Part shown: in pieces, positions 27,785 to 36,098 of the stretch
How the letters are laid out: each line of letters begins with the position of its first letter
Position numbering within the stretch: the stretch's first letter is position 1
Assembly: GCA_945861705.1 (NCBI GenBank)
Contig: CAMAVM010000015.1
Location: 1 to 64,000 of the forward strand
Reading direction: 5' to 3'
Origin: Methylomagnum ishizawai
GTDB taxonomy: Bacteria; Pseudomonadota; Gammaproteobacteria; Methylococcales; Methylomonadaceae
Length of the DNA stretch: 64,000 nucleotides
The notes under the pieces: generated by a model
Seen by the model: only the letters and a program-made list of their open reading frames with translations
Told to the model about the DNA's origin: nothing
Database searches by the model: none
Program-made: the position numbers and the translations under genes

Positions 27785-29358
27785 TCGTTGGCATCCTTGT
27801 CATCAGCGACATCATTATCAACGGTAGGTTCTGCTTCGTATTGCTGGGAACTGTGTACAGGATACTGGCTGACCAACTCGGCAACATCCTTCTCAATCAA
27901 ATTCAGCAAAGGCATCGAATTCAAGCCCGTGCCAATATGCAAGGCGCAGATCACAAAGGCGATTATCCGCTCTTGGACGATGGTCTTCTCATTACTGGCG
28001 TAGTGGATATGGCGTTTGGATGCTGCCAGGAACATACGCTGGAATGCCCACAGCAGGAAACCCGCAGCCAGGACATGCCCAGTCAAGATAGTAACGGCAA
28101 CAGCCCATTCGTGTTCCTCGATAACGCCTTCGAGTAGAAGATGCCCTGCATCAAAACCCAAAGATCCCGGCATAATGACAGTGCTTAAGGTGGTTATCAG
28201 AAATAACATCGCCAAAGCCGTATGGCTATCAAACAGATTGCCCAAGCGGGGGATTATCGCGGTGTTGGTTTGTTCATTAATCAGGCCAATACTGAACAAC
28301 ATACCGACAGAAGCCAAGCCATAAACCAGGGACAACAATAATGTCCCTTCCGTGCCGGAGGTATTGAAACTAAATAGCCCGTAGACGAGCATCCCCGTAT
28401 GGCTAATGGTGGCAAACGCCAATAAGCGGTAGGCATTATTTTGCATGAACGCCAATAATGCGCCGTAAAAAATACTGATAAGGCTTAGTATCAAGATATA
28501 GTTTGCCCATTGCTCCGCCACGCCAGGAACGAGCGGAAAGATAAACCGGATCATGGCATACACGCCTAATTTCAAGCCGATGATGAATACGGTCATGCTG
28601 GTCAATTTGCTTTGTTCAGCCAATAGTGGCAACCAGCCATGAAACGGGAACAAGGGCATACGGATGGCAAAGCCGTAAAACAGCAAGATGAAAATCAAGG
28701 TTTCGTCATGCAGGTAAGCATTGTTGCTTTTTAAGGTCAGCAAGTCGAAGGTCAATTCATGTTCGGAATCGATCAAGCCGAACGCCAGCAATAAAAAGCC
28801 GCACAAAGTCAGGAACAGGCTGGCACCAAAATATTGCATTAACCTAGCAAGCAGATGGCGTTTTTTCTGATCCAAGCCCGACTGCCGGGTGACCAACAAA
28901 ATCGGCAGCAATTCCAATGCGCTCAAAAACCAGAACTGCAATACATTTAAGGCACAAAACGCTGCGATAAGTATTGTTTCATAGCCCAGCACACAGGCAA
29001 TTAAGCGGCTGTCCCCCGCCGTCCGGGTTGCAGAAAGATAGATCAAAACCAACAAAGCTGAACAGGCAATCAGCGGGATAAACAAGATATTCAAGCCATC
29101 GACACCGACACTGTAACTTAGGCCGAATAAGCTGAACTGTTCCGCAAATTGAATGCCCGTCTTGTTGTCATCAAATACAGCCAGCAGATACAAGCATAAT
29201 ACAGTGTTTATCAATGTTGCAACATAACCCAAGCGCATCGACAGCACGGATGAGCTTGAATACAAAACCGCAATCAAGGCGAATAACGGAACGGCCGTCA
29301 TTGCCGTCAACAACGGAAATCCGGCGGATTCTGACCATAAGGACACTTGTGTGAGCAT
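27781..29358 (-). CDS. Divergent NuoM/ND4-like subunit with Arg in place of a key Lys
   Basis: The 525-residue polytopic protein belongs to the same antiporter family as its neighbours but is more diverged. The usual WE pair is replaced by ALELLP (Glu149 kept, Trp lost). The broken-helix Lys of the family is Arg233 in FAIRMPLFPFHGWLP, while the second Lys (Lys263 in GLKLGVYAMIRF) is kept. The C-terminus is an acidic tail (about the last 25 residues). It lies 2 bases after the NuoL-like gene and overlaps the next one, so it is clearly part of the operon. It may form a proton channel of altered function or a structural spacer in the membrane arm. Confidence 0.82.
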   Translation of the reverse strand: MLTQVSLWSESAGFPLLTAMTAVPLFALIAVLYSSSSVLSMRLGYVATLINTVLCLYLLAVFDDNKTGIQFAEQFSLFGLSYSVGVDGLNILFIPLIACSALLVLIYLSATRTAGDSRLIACVLGYETILIAAFCALNVLQFWFLSALELLPILLVTRQSGLDQKKRHLLARLMQYFGASLFLTLCGFLLLAFGLIDSEHELTFDLLTLKSNNAYLHDETLIFILLFYGFAIRMPLFPFHGWLPLLAEQSKLTSMTVFIIGLKLGVYAMIRFIFPLVPGVAEQWANYILILSLISIFYGALLAFMQNNAYRLLAFATISHTGMLVYGLFSFNTSGTEGTLLLSLVYGLASVGMLFSIGLINEQTNTAIIPRLGNLFDSHTALAMLFLITTLSTVIMPGSLGFDAGHLLLEGVIEEHEWAVAVTILTGHVLAAGFLLWAFQRMFLAASKRHIHYASNEKTIVQERIIAFVICALHIGTGLNSMPLLNLIEKDVAELVSQYPVHSSQQYEAEPTVDNDVADDKDANE

Positions 29359-29360
29359 CG

Positions 29361-30935
29361 TTAAAATGCCACCAGCAAGGTAATGAAGACCAGCAAGACC
29401 AGATAACGTGGCCTGAGTACCAGGGTTTCAAATTTGTTGGCGAGATGCCCCATCTTTCGGCCAAAATGCAGCGCATCTTTGCTCACACCTTGCAATACCA
29501 GGCGATCCTCAAACCAGTGAACCAAGCCCGCTATCCGGTTTGTTAACGCACTCACCAGTCCCAATCCTACGACAAATGTCTTGCCGCTATTCCCTGAATC
29601 CGCATCTAACTTTGCGCCCAAAGCCCGTTCTTCCAATTGCGCCAACGAGGATGCCGCGTTAATGGCAGGAGCGGGTATGCCCATAAGCCGATCAACAATA
29701 TTATCGTCAAAATAACTGAGGTCGCGCGCCAAATGCCGGACTGGCTTCACCAATGCCCAGTCGGTGATTTGTTCGACCCAAAACCGCTGCAAGGATGCCA
29801 CAAACAGCCAACGCTTGTTTGCCAACATCGGCGCAACGGGCTTTATCGGGTTGTCCCTGACGTTGAACATCAGCGAGGGAGCGGTCAATACCAGATAGCA
29901 ACGGACAACGGCATGGGCGCAAAGATGCCAACTCGCCAACTGCCAAAATCCCAGACCGCATTCCAGGAACATCAAGCCCAATTGCCCAGAGGTAGCAAAC
30001 ACCAGCGAACTCTTCACGTCGGTCTGGGTTAGGCCAATGAAATAACTGTATAAGGCCGTGGTCGTGCCAGAAAAAATCAGCAAAGCCATAACCAAGGGCG
30101 TATGGCTAATCAACGGTGCTAACGTGATTATCAGGAAAACACCCGCATGTATCATCACTGCCCCATAAAAAGCCGCGCTAGACGGCGTAGGCCCTTCCAT
30201 TGCCCGCGCCAACCAAGGCGAAAACGGCAATTGCGCGGATTTTGCCAAGGCCGCGACCGTAAAACAAAGGGCAATGGCTGTGGCTTCGCCTTTGCTTAAG
30301 TCAGTAGCCGCCGCATTAATGTCAGACCAATTAAGGCTTTCGACCCAGGCGTAACTCAACCCAATCCCTAAAATAAATCCGGCATCGCCTATCCGGTTAG
30401 TCACAAATACCTGGGTCGCATTAGCAACGGCAACCGGACGGTTATAAGCATAAGAAATCAATAGGTAAGAACATAAACCGGCAATTTCCCAACCCACAAA
30501 AGTCCCCAGGGCATTCCTTGATAGAACCAACATCAAGATAGCTGATGAAAACAGGCTCAAGATAAAAAAGAAACGGTGGAATCCGACTTCTCGGTGCATG
30601 TAATTGATTGAAAATCGCGTTATGACCATGAGCAACACAGCAAACAGCGCAGACAGTTTGACGCTGAAACCTGCCGTAATGAAACCAATATCAATCTTCA
30701 AGGTATCGCTGTCCAACCATAAGGCAACGTCAAACGTGCCATTATTTCGTTGCAGCAAATCCGCACCCAATAAGGCCAACGCCAATAAGCTTGACATGCT
30801 GATTGCCCAAGTTGCAGTCAAAGCGGTGAAGGTCTCACTGGCTTCACCTTTGATTGCACCAAACTGATGCCCAATGCCGATAATAGCAGAGGCAAGAAAA
30901 GGCATGAGCGGGATTAAAACGACTAGGGCATCCAT
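29361..30935 (-). CDS. dabB: NuoL/Mrp-like membrane subunit (DabB candidate)
   Basis: This is a 524-residue NuoL/ND5-type antiporter protein. GWEIAGLCSYLLI holds the conserved Glu (residue 150), and AKSAQLPFSPWLARAMEGPTP holds Lys232. The late-helix motif that is HAFFKALLF in NuoL reads HAVVRCYLVL here, so Lys becomes Arg345. A gene of this family directly next to DabA is the hallmark of DAB, in which DabB couples the proton motive force to CO2/bicarbonate accumulation. The C-terminal 150 residues are extended and amphipathic. I start at the ATG at 30935; a TTG five codons earlier is possible. No clear Shine-Dalgarno is visible. Confidence 0.85.
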   Translation of the reverse strand: MDALVVLIPLMPFLASAIIGIGHQFGAIKGEASETFTALTATWAISMSSLLALALLGADLLQRNNGTFDVALWLDSDTLKIDIGFITAGFSVKLSALFAVLLMVITRFSINYMHREVGFHRFFFILSLFSSAILMLVLSRNALGTFVGWEIAGLCSYLLISYAYNRPVAVANATQVFVTNRIGDAGFILGIGLSYAWVESLNWSDINAAATDLSKGEATAIALCFTVAALAKSAQLPFSPWLARAMEGPTPSSAAFYGAVMIHAGVFLIITLAPLISHTPLVMALLIFSGTTTALYSYFIGLTQTDVKSSLVFATSGQLGLMFLECGLGFWQLASWHLCAHAVVRCYLVLTAPSLMFNVRDNPIKPVAPMLANKRWLFVASLQRFWVEQITDWALVKPVRHLARDLSYFDDNIVDRLMGIPAPAINAASSLAQLEERALGAKLDADSGNSGKTFVVGLGLVSALTNRIAGLVHWFEDRLVLQGVSKDALHFGRKMGHLANKFETLVLRPRYLVLLVFITLLVAF

Positions 30936-31013
30936 ATAGTTATAAGGCAAGCGGACGGGGCAAACAAATGAATGTACCCAGTATGACAGCCAGTGTCATT
31001 TTTTTAATTCTCC

Positions 31014-34000
31014 TCACCCTAGCCTCTCCCTTTGGAGAGGGCTACTCGTAACTCCTGCAAAATCAGGTTGTTGAATCAATGCAGGCGGAACAGGTAAAGT
31101 CTGGTTGCGGTAACAGTCGGGTGATTTCTCAAAAACCGGAAGTTCTTTTGCTTCTGCTTGCCAAGGGACAAAGCCTACGCCTCGCTCAAAAATGAAGATT
31201 TCACCTGTGCCAGGGTCTATGGTACTTAAGAGTATCCAACCACCCGCTATTAATTCCTGCAAACTAGGCTGCCTTGCATAAATTTCTTCCAAGATGCTCG
31301 TTTTCGCTTCGACCATAAGCTGCAAACGCATGGCCTCATGGATTTCGATCATCTGGCTGGGTAATCCTGTACGCAAATCACTGGTCGTGCCTTCCATAAC
31401 ACCAAACAGTCCGACAATATTGTGTGGCACTTTTGTCCCACAGCCTAAACGGTCATTATTGACGGTGGAAAAATAATATTCCAGGTTAATCCCTGCGCCC
31501 ACGGGGCCGACGTTGAGCAAGATGCCTTCGACAATTTTGCCGTCCGGGTCTTGCGTCGGATCGTATGAAATTAGGAACACACGGCGGTCAAAAAAAGCAC
31601 CTTGCGTGACCGAACGCCGTCCGATCACCGCAGATGCGTTGGTGCAGTGGCCCAATTCAGGCCGTGCTTGGGAGAAATCAGTTGACCGCTCTACGATATG
31701 CGTCAATGCTTCAGGAAATTCTGGATTACGCGGGGCAGAAGCCAAACGTCGGGAACGCTCATGCGCTGACATATATCGTGCGTGCTTTAATTGCTGTTGT
31801 AATTTTGATAAGGCTTCCTGCTTTTCTTTAGGGACGGTATCGGTATCGTACCAGCTAATTTCTTCGTTACAGGTATTGTGTTCCGCGCCCACGAACCAAG
31901 TCCCGTCAGGAATATGGATATTGCGTTCAGCCAGGCGTTGACGGATTTCAGGTCGGTTAGCCATTGCCGCAAAAACCCGTGCATTAGGCCCACCATGCCG
32001 ACCGCTACATGCGCCGCAATCATAAGCAGCCAGGTGGGGATTGTTTTGGCTCATGGAACCATGCCCCATCAGGACGACCAAGGGGGCAAAACCGTAGGTC
32101 AAGCCTGTGTTTCGGAAAAAACCAGCCACACGATCCGCCTGTTCGCTTTCGGTAAAGCCCAGTTTAGGTTGTTCTGGTGTGGCAACAGTTTCATTATCTG
32201 TTGACGTAAACATCAGTTGGGTTTTGACCGTGCCGGATACCGCTTTAGCCGCCTTTACTATTAACTTGTTCTGGGGCAAGGGGATAAGGGATTTGCTAAG
32301 TAAGCCCAGCATAGTGAACGGTGCCATCACATTGACGATAAGCTGTGAGGATAGCAGGTTTCGCCTTAATCCATGATGTAACAGGTTTGCCAAGCGCTGG
32401 TTCAGTTTCCGTCCGTGCTGATGGCGTTGAAGCGGTTGCTCTTGCCCTGCTTGAGGCAATTCTTGGACTTCATGGGCAGGGGTTACCACTATCGGACATA
32501 AGGGCGTAACTCTCGCATCATCCAAGCCCTTGTAATTCATGGCAACGCCAAAGAATCCGGCAGCCCCCAAAGTTTCGATAGCCGGATTGTGCTCTTCCAG
32601 ATGGCGGCGGAAACTCTCTTCGCGTTCATCCATGCAGAAGACGATTTGTGCTTCGGGCGAATTTTCCCGTTTTGCCCAACGACCTCGGTTATGGTTGGCG
32701 CGTAACGCTTGAAATAAATCTTCCCGATAATGCCGTTCATACGCAACCAGCCAGACTTTACTGTGTTCTTTCAGGTTGAACTCATCCAGACTCTTCAAGA
32801 ATACCAACAAGCCTGATTTGCCTAATTGCTTTATATGCTTTTCATTCAATCCCAAGTGTTGGCAAAGCCGGAACAACCGCCAAGCGGAATTGTTGACGGT
32901 GTTATCAACCGATTTTTCCGCCATCGGGCTGGCTTGCCAGGTGTAGATGAGGTCAGCCAAATATTGCCAGTCAGTGCGGCATTGCCGCTCAGTACCTGCA
33001 CGTAAGGTCAGCAATTCCGCCTGTTGCGTAAGATATTCCGGCAACGCGCCTTGATACAAATGCTGGCGCACCACGAATTCAGACAGATTTTTGCTGAAAT
33101 AAGCCTGTAAGCTGCTGATTTTAGCTTCGCACTTCCAGACTGCCCGGCACACTTGGTTCAGCCAAAGCCTGTCTAAGGTCAGGCGGATCGCCAAATAATC
33201 CGCCAGATCAGGAACCACATTATTTGCCGTATAGTAAAGGGGATGTTGCTGCCGCCAGTTAATCATCCCTGCCCAGCCAGGCAATTCCAAGGCAAGGCGG
33301 CGTAAATAACCTTCCCATCGCGCCTGTGGCAATTCAAGATGTTCCAGTTGCAAGATGATGTTGTCGATGGCATTTTCGGGCAACTCGGCCATGATTTGCG
33401 GCCAATCAGGCAATTCATGCAAGAACGGGTAGGCATCGTATTGGGCTATTTTTCGCCACGCGCCGTACAGTCCTAACTGACTGCATTCTGGCAGTTGCCA
33501 TGCGGCAACACCTTCGTCCAAGGCTGAAGCGCACAGTCGAATCATCTGTGGGCGAATGTTTTCTAAAACATCTTTACCACTCAAAACCAACACAAAACCA
33601 CGCAAGCTGATGCTGTCGCCAATTTCGTTAAACGTGTGTCCCAATGCCTTTCTTGCAGTCTCTTGGGTTTGTTGGTGGGCGGACGCAGAATCGCAGGATT
33701 CATCCAGCCAACACTCGGTTTGTTCCAGTGACAAATCCAGCATATTCTCTGGATGCAAAGCCTCCGGTTTTAATTCCAGTTGCTTGCAAAGGCTTTCCCA
33801 AAGCTGCCTGATTGGATTTTCAGTCGCAATTGTTTTGGCTTTATTCGACCCATATGATTCTTTTCGGACATTATCAGGCACGTCGGCTTGAACAGTGTCC
33901 AGCACAGCCAGTTCTTCAATTTGCCAGTTTAGTTGGCTAAGGCTGATCGTTTGCAGGTCATATAACAAGGCAATCCGATAAATATCTTTGCGGTATATGG

Positions 34001-34334
34001 CCTTATCATCCAGGTTAAACACGATTTCTTCGTGCCTTAATTTTGGATTATGGGCGAAAGCGGCCGTTAAATCCTCATCGTTAATCCGTCCCTGATTATA
34101 AAACTCGCGGTTTTTGGATTCTGGTTGATACGCAGAGATTCCCGTCAGCTTTTCTGCTTCTTCAAGCGCTTCCTCAAACGGCAGGTGTTGGTAACCGTGC
34201 AAGGTGTTGTGGTGGACGAAATCCTGGATCGGCGCTTGGGCCGGCAGGACATGATCCAAATGTGCCAATGCCTTGACGACAAGCTCACGGTCACTTAAGG
34301 CAACACTATCAAATCCTTGGTGCAATCCAGACAT
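31014..34334 (-). CDS. dabA: DabA, probable inorganic-carbon transporter subunit (UPF0753/DUF2309)
   Basis: This 1106-residue protein is the beta-carbonic-anhydrase-like catalytic subunit of DAB systems, thought to hydrate CO2 vectorially at the cytoplasmic face with proton-motive force supplied by DabB. All candidate zinc/active-site residues are present: Cys567 and Asp569 in FCMDEREESFRRHL, His758 in LMGHGSMSQNNPH and Cys773 in YDCGACSGRHGG. The His-Cys spacing of 15 matches the Halothiobacillus DabA pair. It belongs to the long class of about 1,000 residues. The N-terminus also fits (PAQAPIQDFVHHNTLHGYQH). I prefer the ATG at 34334, 5 bases after the upstream stop, over the overlapping TTG at 34343. 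The last residues come from a small palindromic repeat. Confidence 0.93.
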   Translation of the reverse strand: MSGLHQGFDSVALSDRELVVKALAHLDHVLPAQAPIQDFVHHNTLHGYQHLPFEEALEEAEKLTGISAYQPESKNREFYNQGRINDEDLTAAFAHNPKLRHEEIVFNLDDKAIYRKDIYRIALLYDLQTISLSQLNWQIEELAVLDTVQADVPDNVRKESYGSNKAKTIATENPIRQLWESLCKQLELKPEALHPENMLDLSLEQTECWLDESCDSASAHQQTQETARKALGHTFNEIGDSISLRGFVLVLSGKDVLENIRPQMIRLCASALDEGVAAWQLPECSQLGLYGAWRKIAQYDAYPFLHELPDWPQIMAELPENAIDNIILQLEHLELPQARWEGYLRRLALELPGWAGMINWRQQHPLYYTANNVVPDLADYLAIRLTLDRLWLNQVCRAVWKCEAKISSLQAYFSKNLSEFVVRQHLYQGALPEYLTQQAELLTLRAGTERQCRTDWQYLADLIYTWQASPMAEKSVDNTVNNSAWRLFRLCQHLGLNEKHIKQLGKSGLLVFLKSLDEFNLKEHSKVWLVAYERHYREDLFQALRANHNRGRWAKRENSPEAQIVFCMDEREESFRRHLEEHNPAIETLGAAGFFGVAMNYKGLDDARVTPLCPIVVTPAHEVQELPQAGQEQPLQRHQHGRKLNQRLANLLHHGLRRNLLSSQLIVNVMAPFTMLGLLSKSLIPLPQNKLIVKAAKAVSGTVKTQLMFTSTDNETVATPEQPKLGFTESEQADRVAGFFRNTGLTYGFAPLVVLMGHGSMSQNNPHLAAYDCGACSGRHGGPNARVFAAMANRPEIRQRLAERNIHIPDGTWFVGAEHNTCNEEISWYDTDTVPKEKQEALSKLQQQLKHARYMSAHERSRRLASAPRNPEFPEALTHIVERSTDFSQARPELGHCTNASAVIGRRSVTQGAFFDRRVFLISYDPTQDPDGKIVEGILLNVGPVGAGINLEYYFSTVNNDRLGCGTKVPHNIVGLFGVMEGTTSDLRTGLPSQMIEIHEAMRLQLMVEAKTSILEEIYARQPSLQELIAGGWILLSTIDPGTGEIFIFERGVGFVPWQAEAKELPVFEKSPDCYRNQTLPVPPALIQQPDFAGVTSSPLQRERLG
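31023..31040. repeat. Small palindromic repeat inside the 3' end of dabA
   Basis: cctctcc (31023-31029) and ggagagg (31034-31040) form a 7-bp stem with a 4-base loop, flanked by tag/cta. Such 'ctctcccttt ggagag' palindromes occur as dispersed repeats in many proteobacterial genomes. Here it encodes the last residues of DabA (SPLQRERLG), so the C-terminus was probably altered by its insertion. Confidence 0.45.
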
Positions 34335-34339
34335 GGCTA

Positions 34340-35809
34340 TCAATCAGGTGTACCACTTATAAGTTGATTCAACTGTGCAATAGTTGCCGCAGAAAGTTCA
34401 ATCAAGGGTGCAGGTAGCAAGCCGAATAACACTATCCCCGAAACCAGGATACCGGCAGCCAACAACTCATACGCCCGTAAATCCTGGATATGCAGCAGTT
34501 GCGGACGCACCGGCCCCGTAAACAACAAGGTGATGGTGCGTATGGCGTAGGCGGCGCTGATCAGGATACTTATGCTGAACAACACCATCAACCATCCCCA
34601 CTGCTGAAAACCACCGATTAACGTGTGCAGTTCGGCAATAAAGCCGACCGAACCGGGCAAGCCCATTGCAGCGAATAATGTCAGGGCCATGAACACTGCA
34701 AAACGTGGCATAACCTGAACGAGGGAACTGTAATCCTGGATGTTGCGGGTATGGGTGCGTTCGTACAACAAACCAACCATGAGGAACATCGCGCCAGCAA
34801 TCAGCCCATGTGCCGTCATTTGCAAAACTGCACCCTTCAAGCCCGTCTCGTTGAGTGCGGCTATGCCAAGCAAGACGATACCCATGTGGCTGACGGAAGA
34901 ATAAGCCACCATCGCTTTCAGATCTGTTTGCCGCCACGCCAGCAAGCCGCCATAAATCATCCCGAATAAGGCCAGGAACACCAGCAAGGGCTGCAAAACA
35001 TGGGCGGCTTCAGGCAACATCGTCACGATTCTTATCAAACCATAAGCACCCATTTTCAGGAGGATACCGGATAGCAAGATACTGATGGGGCTGGGGGCTT
35101 CGACGTGGGCAAGCGGTAACCAGCCATGCAGGGGGAAAATCGGCATTTTAACGCCGAACCCGACCAAAAACCCAAGGAAAGCCAGCACTTGCAAGTAGCC
35201 AGGCATGTGCTGGGCAGCCAAGTTCATTTTGGTCATCAAAGAATCATGCCCCGGCACATACTGGTAAATGGCGATAAGGCTCAACAGCATAAAAACCGAG
35301 CCGCCCATCGTATACAAGACAAAATTGAGGCTGGCGGCATGTCGCCGCTTGCCGCCCCAGCGGTCAATCAGGATAAACAAAGGGATTAACGTAAGCTCCC
35401 AGAAAATATAGAAAAACCGCCAATCTTGGGACAAAAACACCCCCAACATGCCGAACTCAAGCATAAGGATACAGATATGGTAGCCCTTAATCCCTTTGGT
35501 TAGGCTGAACGAAGCCAATAAGGCCACAGAAGTCAGCAAGGTTGCCAGTAAGACCATAGGTGCAGACAAGCCATCCACCCCTAACGAATATGCACTGCCA
35601 AGTTTGGGGTTAAGGACAAAAAACTCTTTGAATTGCAAGCCAGCATTGTGTTGGTCGTATAAAGCAACCACGAAAAGACTGACTAAAAGGGCAATAAAGG
35701 TGACCGCATTGGCTATCCAACGGATGAGCTGGGTATGATGGCTTGGGATGAAAATAATAATCAACGCCCCAACAGCAGGTGTCCAAAGTAGAATGCTGAG
35801 TATTCCCAT
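34340..35809 (-). CDS. NuoM/ND4-like proton-translocating subunit, first gene of the DAB-type operon
   Basis: The 489-residue polytopic protein has the NuoM-like core. Glu138 (FYIFWELTLIPLFIL), Lys221 (GFGVKMPIFPLHGWLP) and Lys252 (LLKMGAYGLIR) match the essential NuoM positions Glu144, Lys234 and Lys265 of E. coli with a constant small offset. It ends 5 bases before the dabA ATG. It is as canonical as complex I NuoM, which makes it the best candidate for an active proton pathway beside DabB. No Shine-Dalgarno is obvious before the ATG. Confidence 0.87.
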   Translation of the reverse strand: MGILSILLWTPAVGALIIIFIPSHHTQLIRWIANAVTFIALLVSLFVVALYDQHNAGLQFKEFFVLNPKLGSAYSLGVDGLSAPMVLLATLLTSVALLASFSLTKGIKGYHICILMLEFGMLGVFLSQDWRFFYIFWELTLIPLFILIDRWGGKRRHAASLNFVLYTMGGSVFMLLSLIAIYQYVPGHDSLMTKMNLAAQHMPGYLQVLAFLGFLVGFGVKMPIFPLHGWLPLAHVEAPSPISILLSGILLKMGAYGLIRIVTMLPEAAHVLQPLLVFLALFGMIYGGLLAWRQTDLKAMVAYSSVSHMGIVLLGIAALNETGLKGAVLQMTAHGLIAGAMFLMVGLLYERTHTRNIQDYSSLVQVMPRFAVFMALTLFAAMGLPGSVGFIAELHTLIGGFQQWGWLMVLFSISILISAAYAIRTITLLFTGPVRPQLLHIQDLRAYELLAAGILVSGIVLFGLLPAPLIELSAATIAQLNQLISGTPD

Positions 35810-36098
35810 CAGTATATGTTGTTCGAATTAGTTTGGGCTGTTGATCGAGTATTAAGCTATTTTACCTGTTAATCTATCTATTTAGCCAGAAAATCAGGGC
35901 TAATCGCCATTATCACACAATTAAAATAAGCAACATATATGCCATGTTATGAAAGTCTGCCGTATTGTTTGAAGCGCGTGGAACGGCGATGCCTCGCTAA
36001 ATTGTTGAGTTCTAGCTCTGAACCAACAGTGGTTTAAATGAACCAAAATCATCGGTGCATTTGAACCAATTCATTTTAGGCAATTACCATTCGACAGC
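35810..36098. promoter_or_regulatory. Upstream region of the DAB-type operon with three TGAACCA repeats
   Basis: This 289-base gap separates SulP from the operon. TGAACCA occurs three times on the plus strand (36019-36025, 36039-36045, 36062-36068), spaced 20 and 23 bases, about two helical turns each. The repeats could be a binding array for a regulator, or could belong to the 3' region of the SulP transcript. I see no strong sigma70 promoter match. Confidence 0.4.

Noticed and set aside
30983-31005. Hairpin atgaca/tgtcat followed by seven T on the plus strand between dabA and dabB
   Set aside because: The T-run is on the wrong strand for the minus-strand operon and no plus-strand gene ends here. 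Probably chance.
26246-35809. Reading the antiporter-like genes as a complex I (nuo) or Mrp operon
   Set aside because: No NuoA-K small subunits, no hydrophilic Fe-S subunits and no MrpB/C/E/F/G are present, while DabA with its zinc-site motif sits inside the operon.
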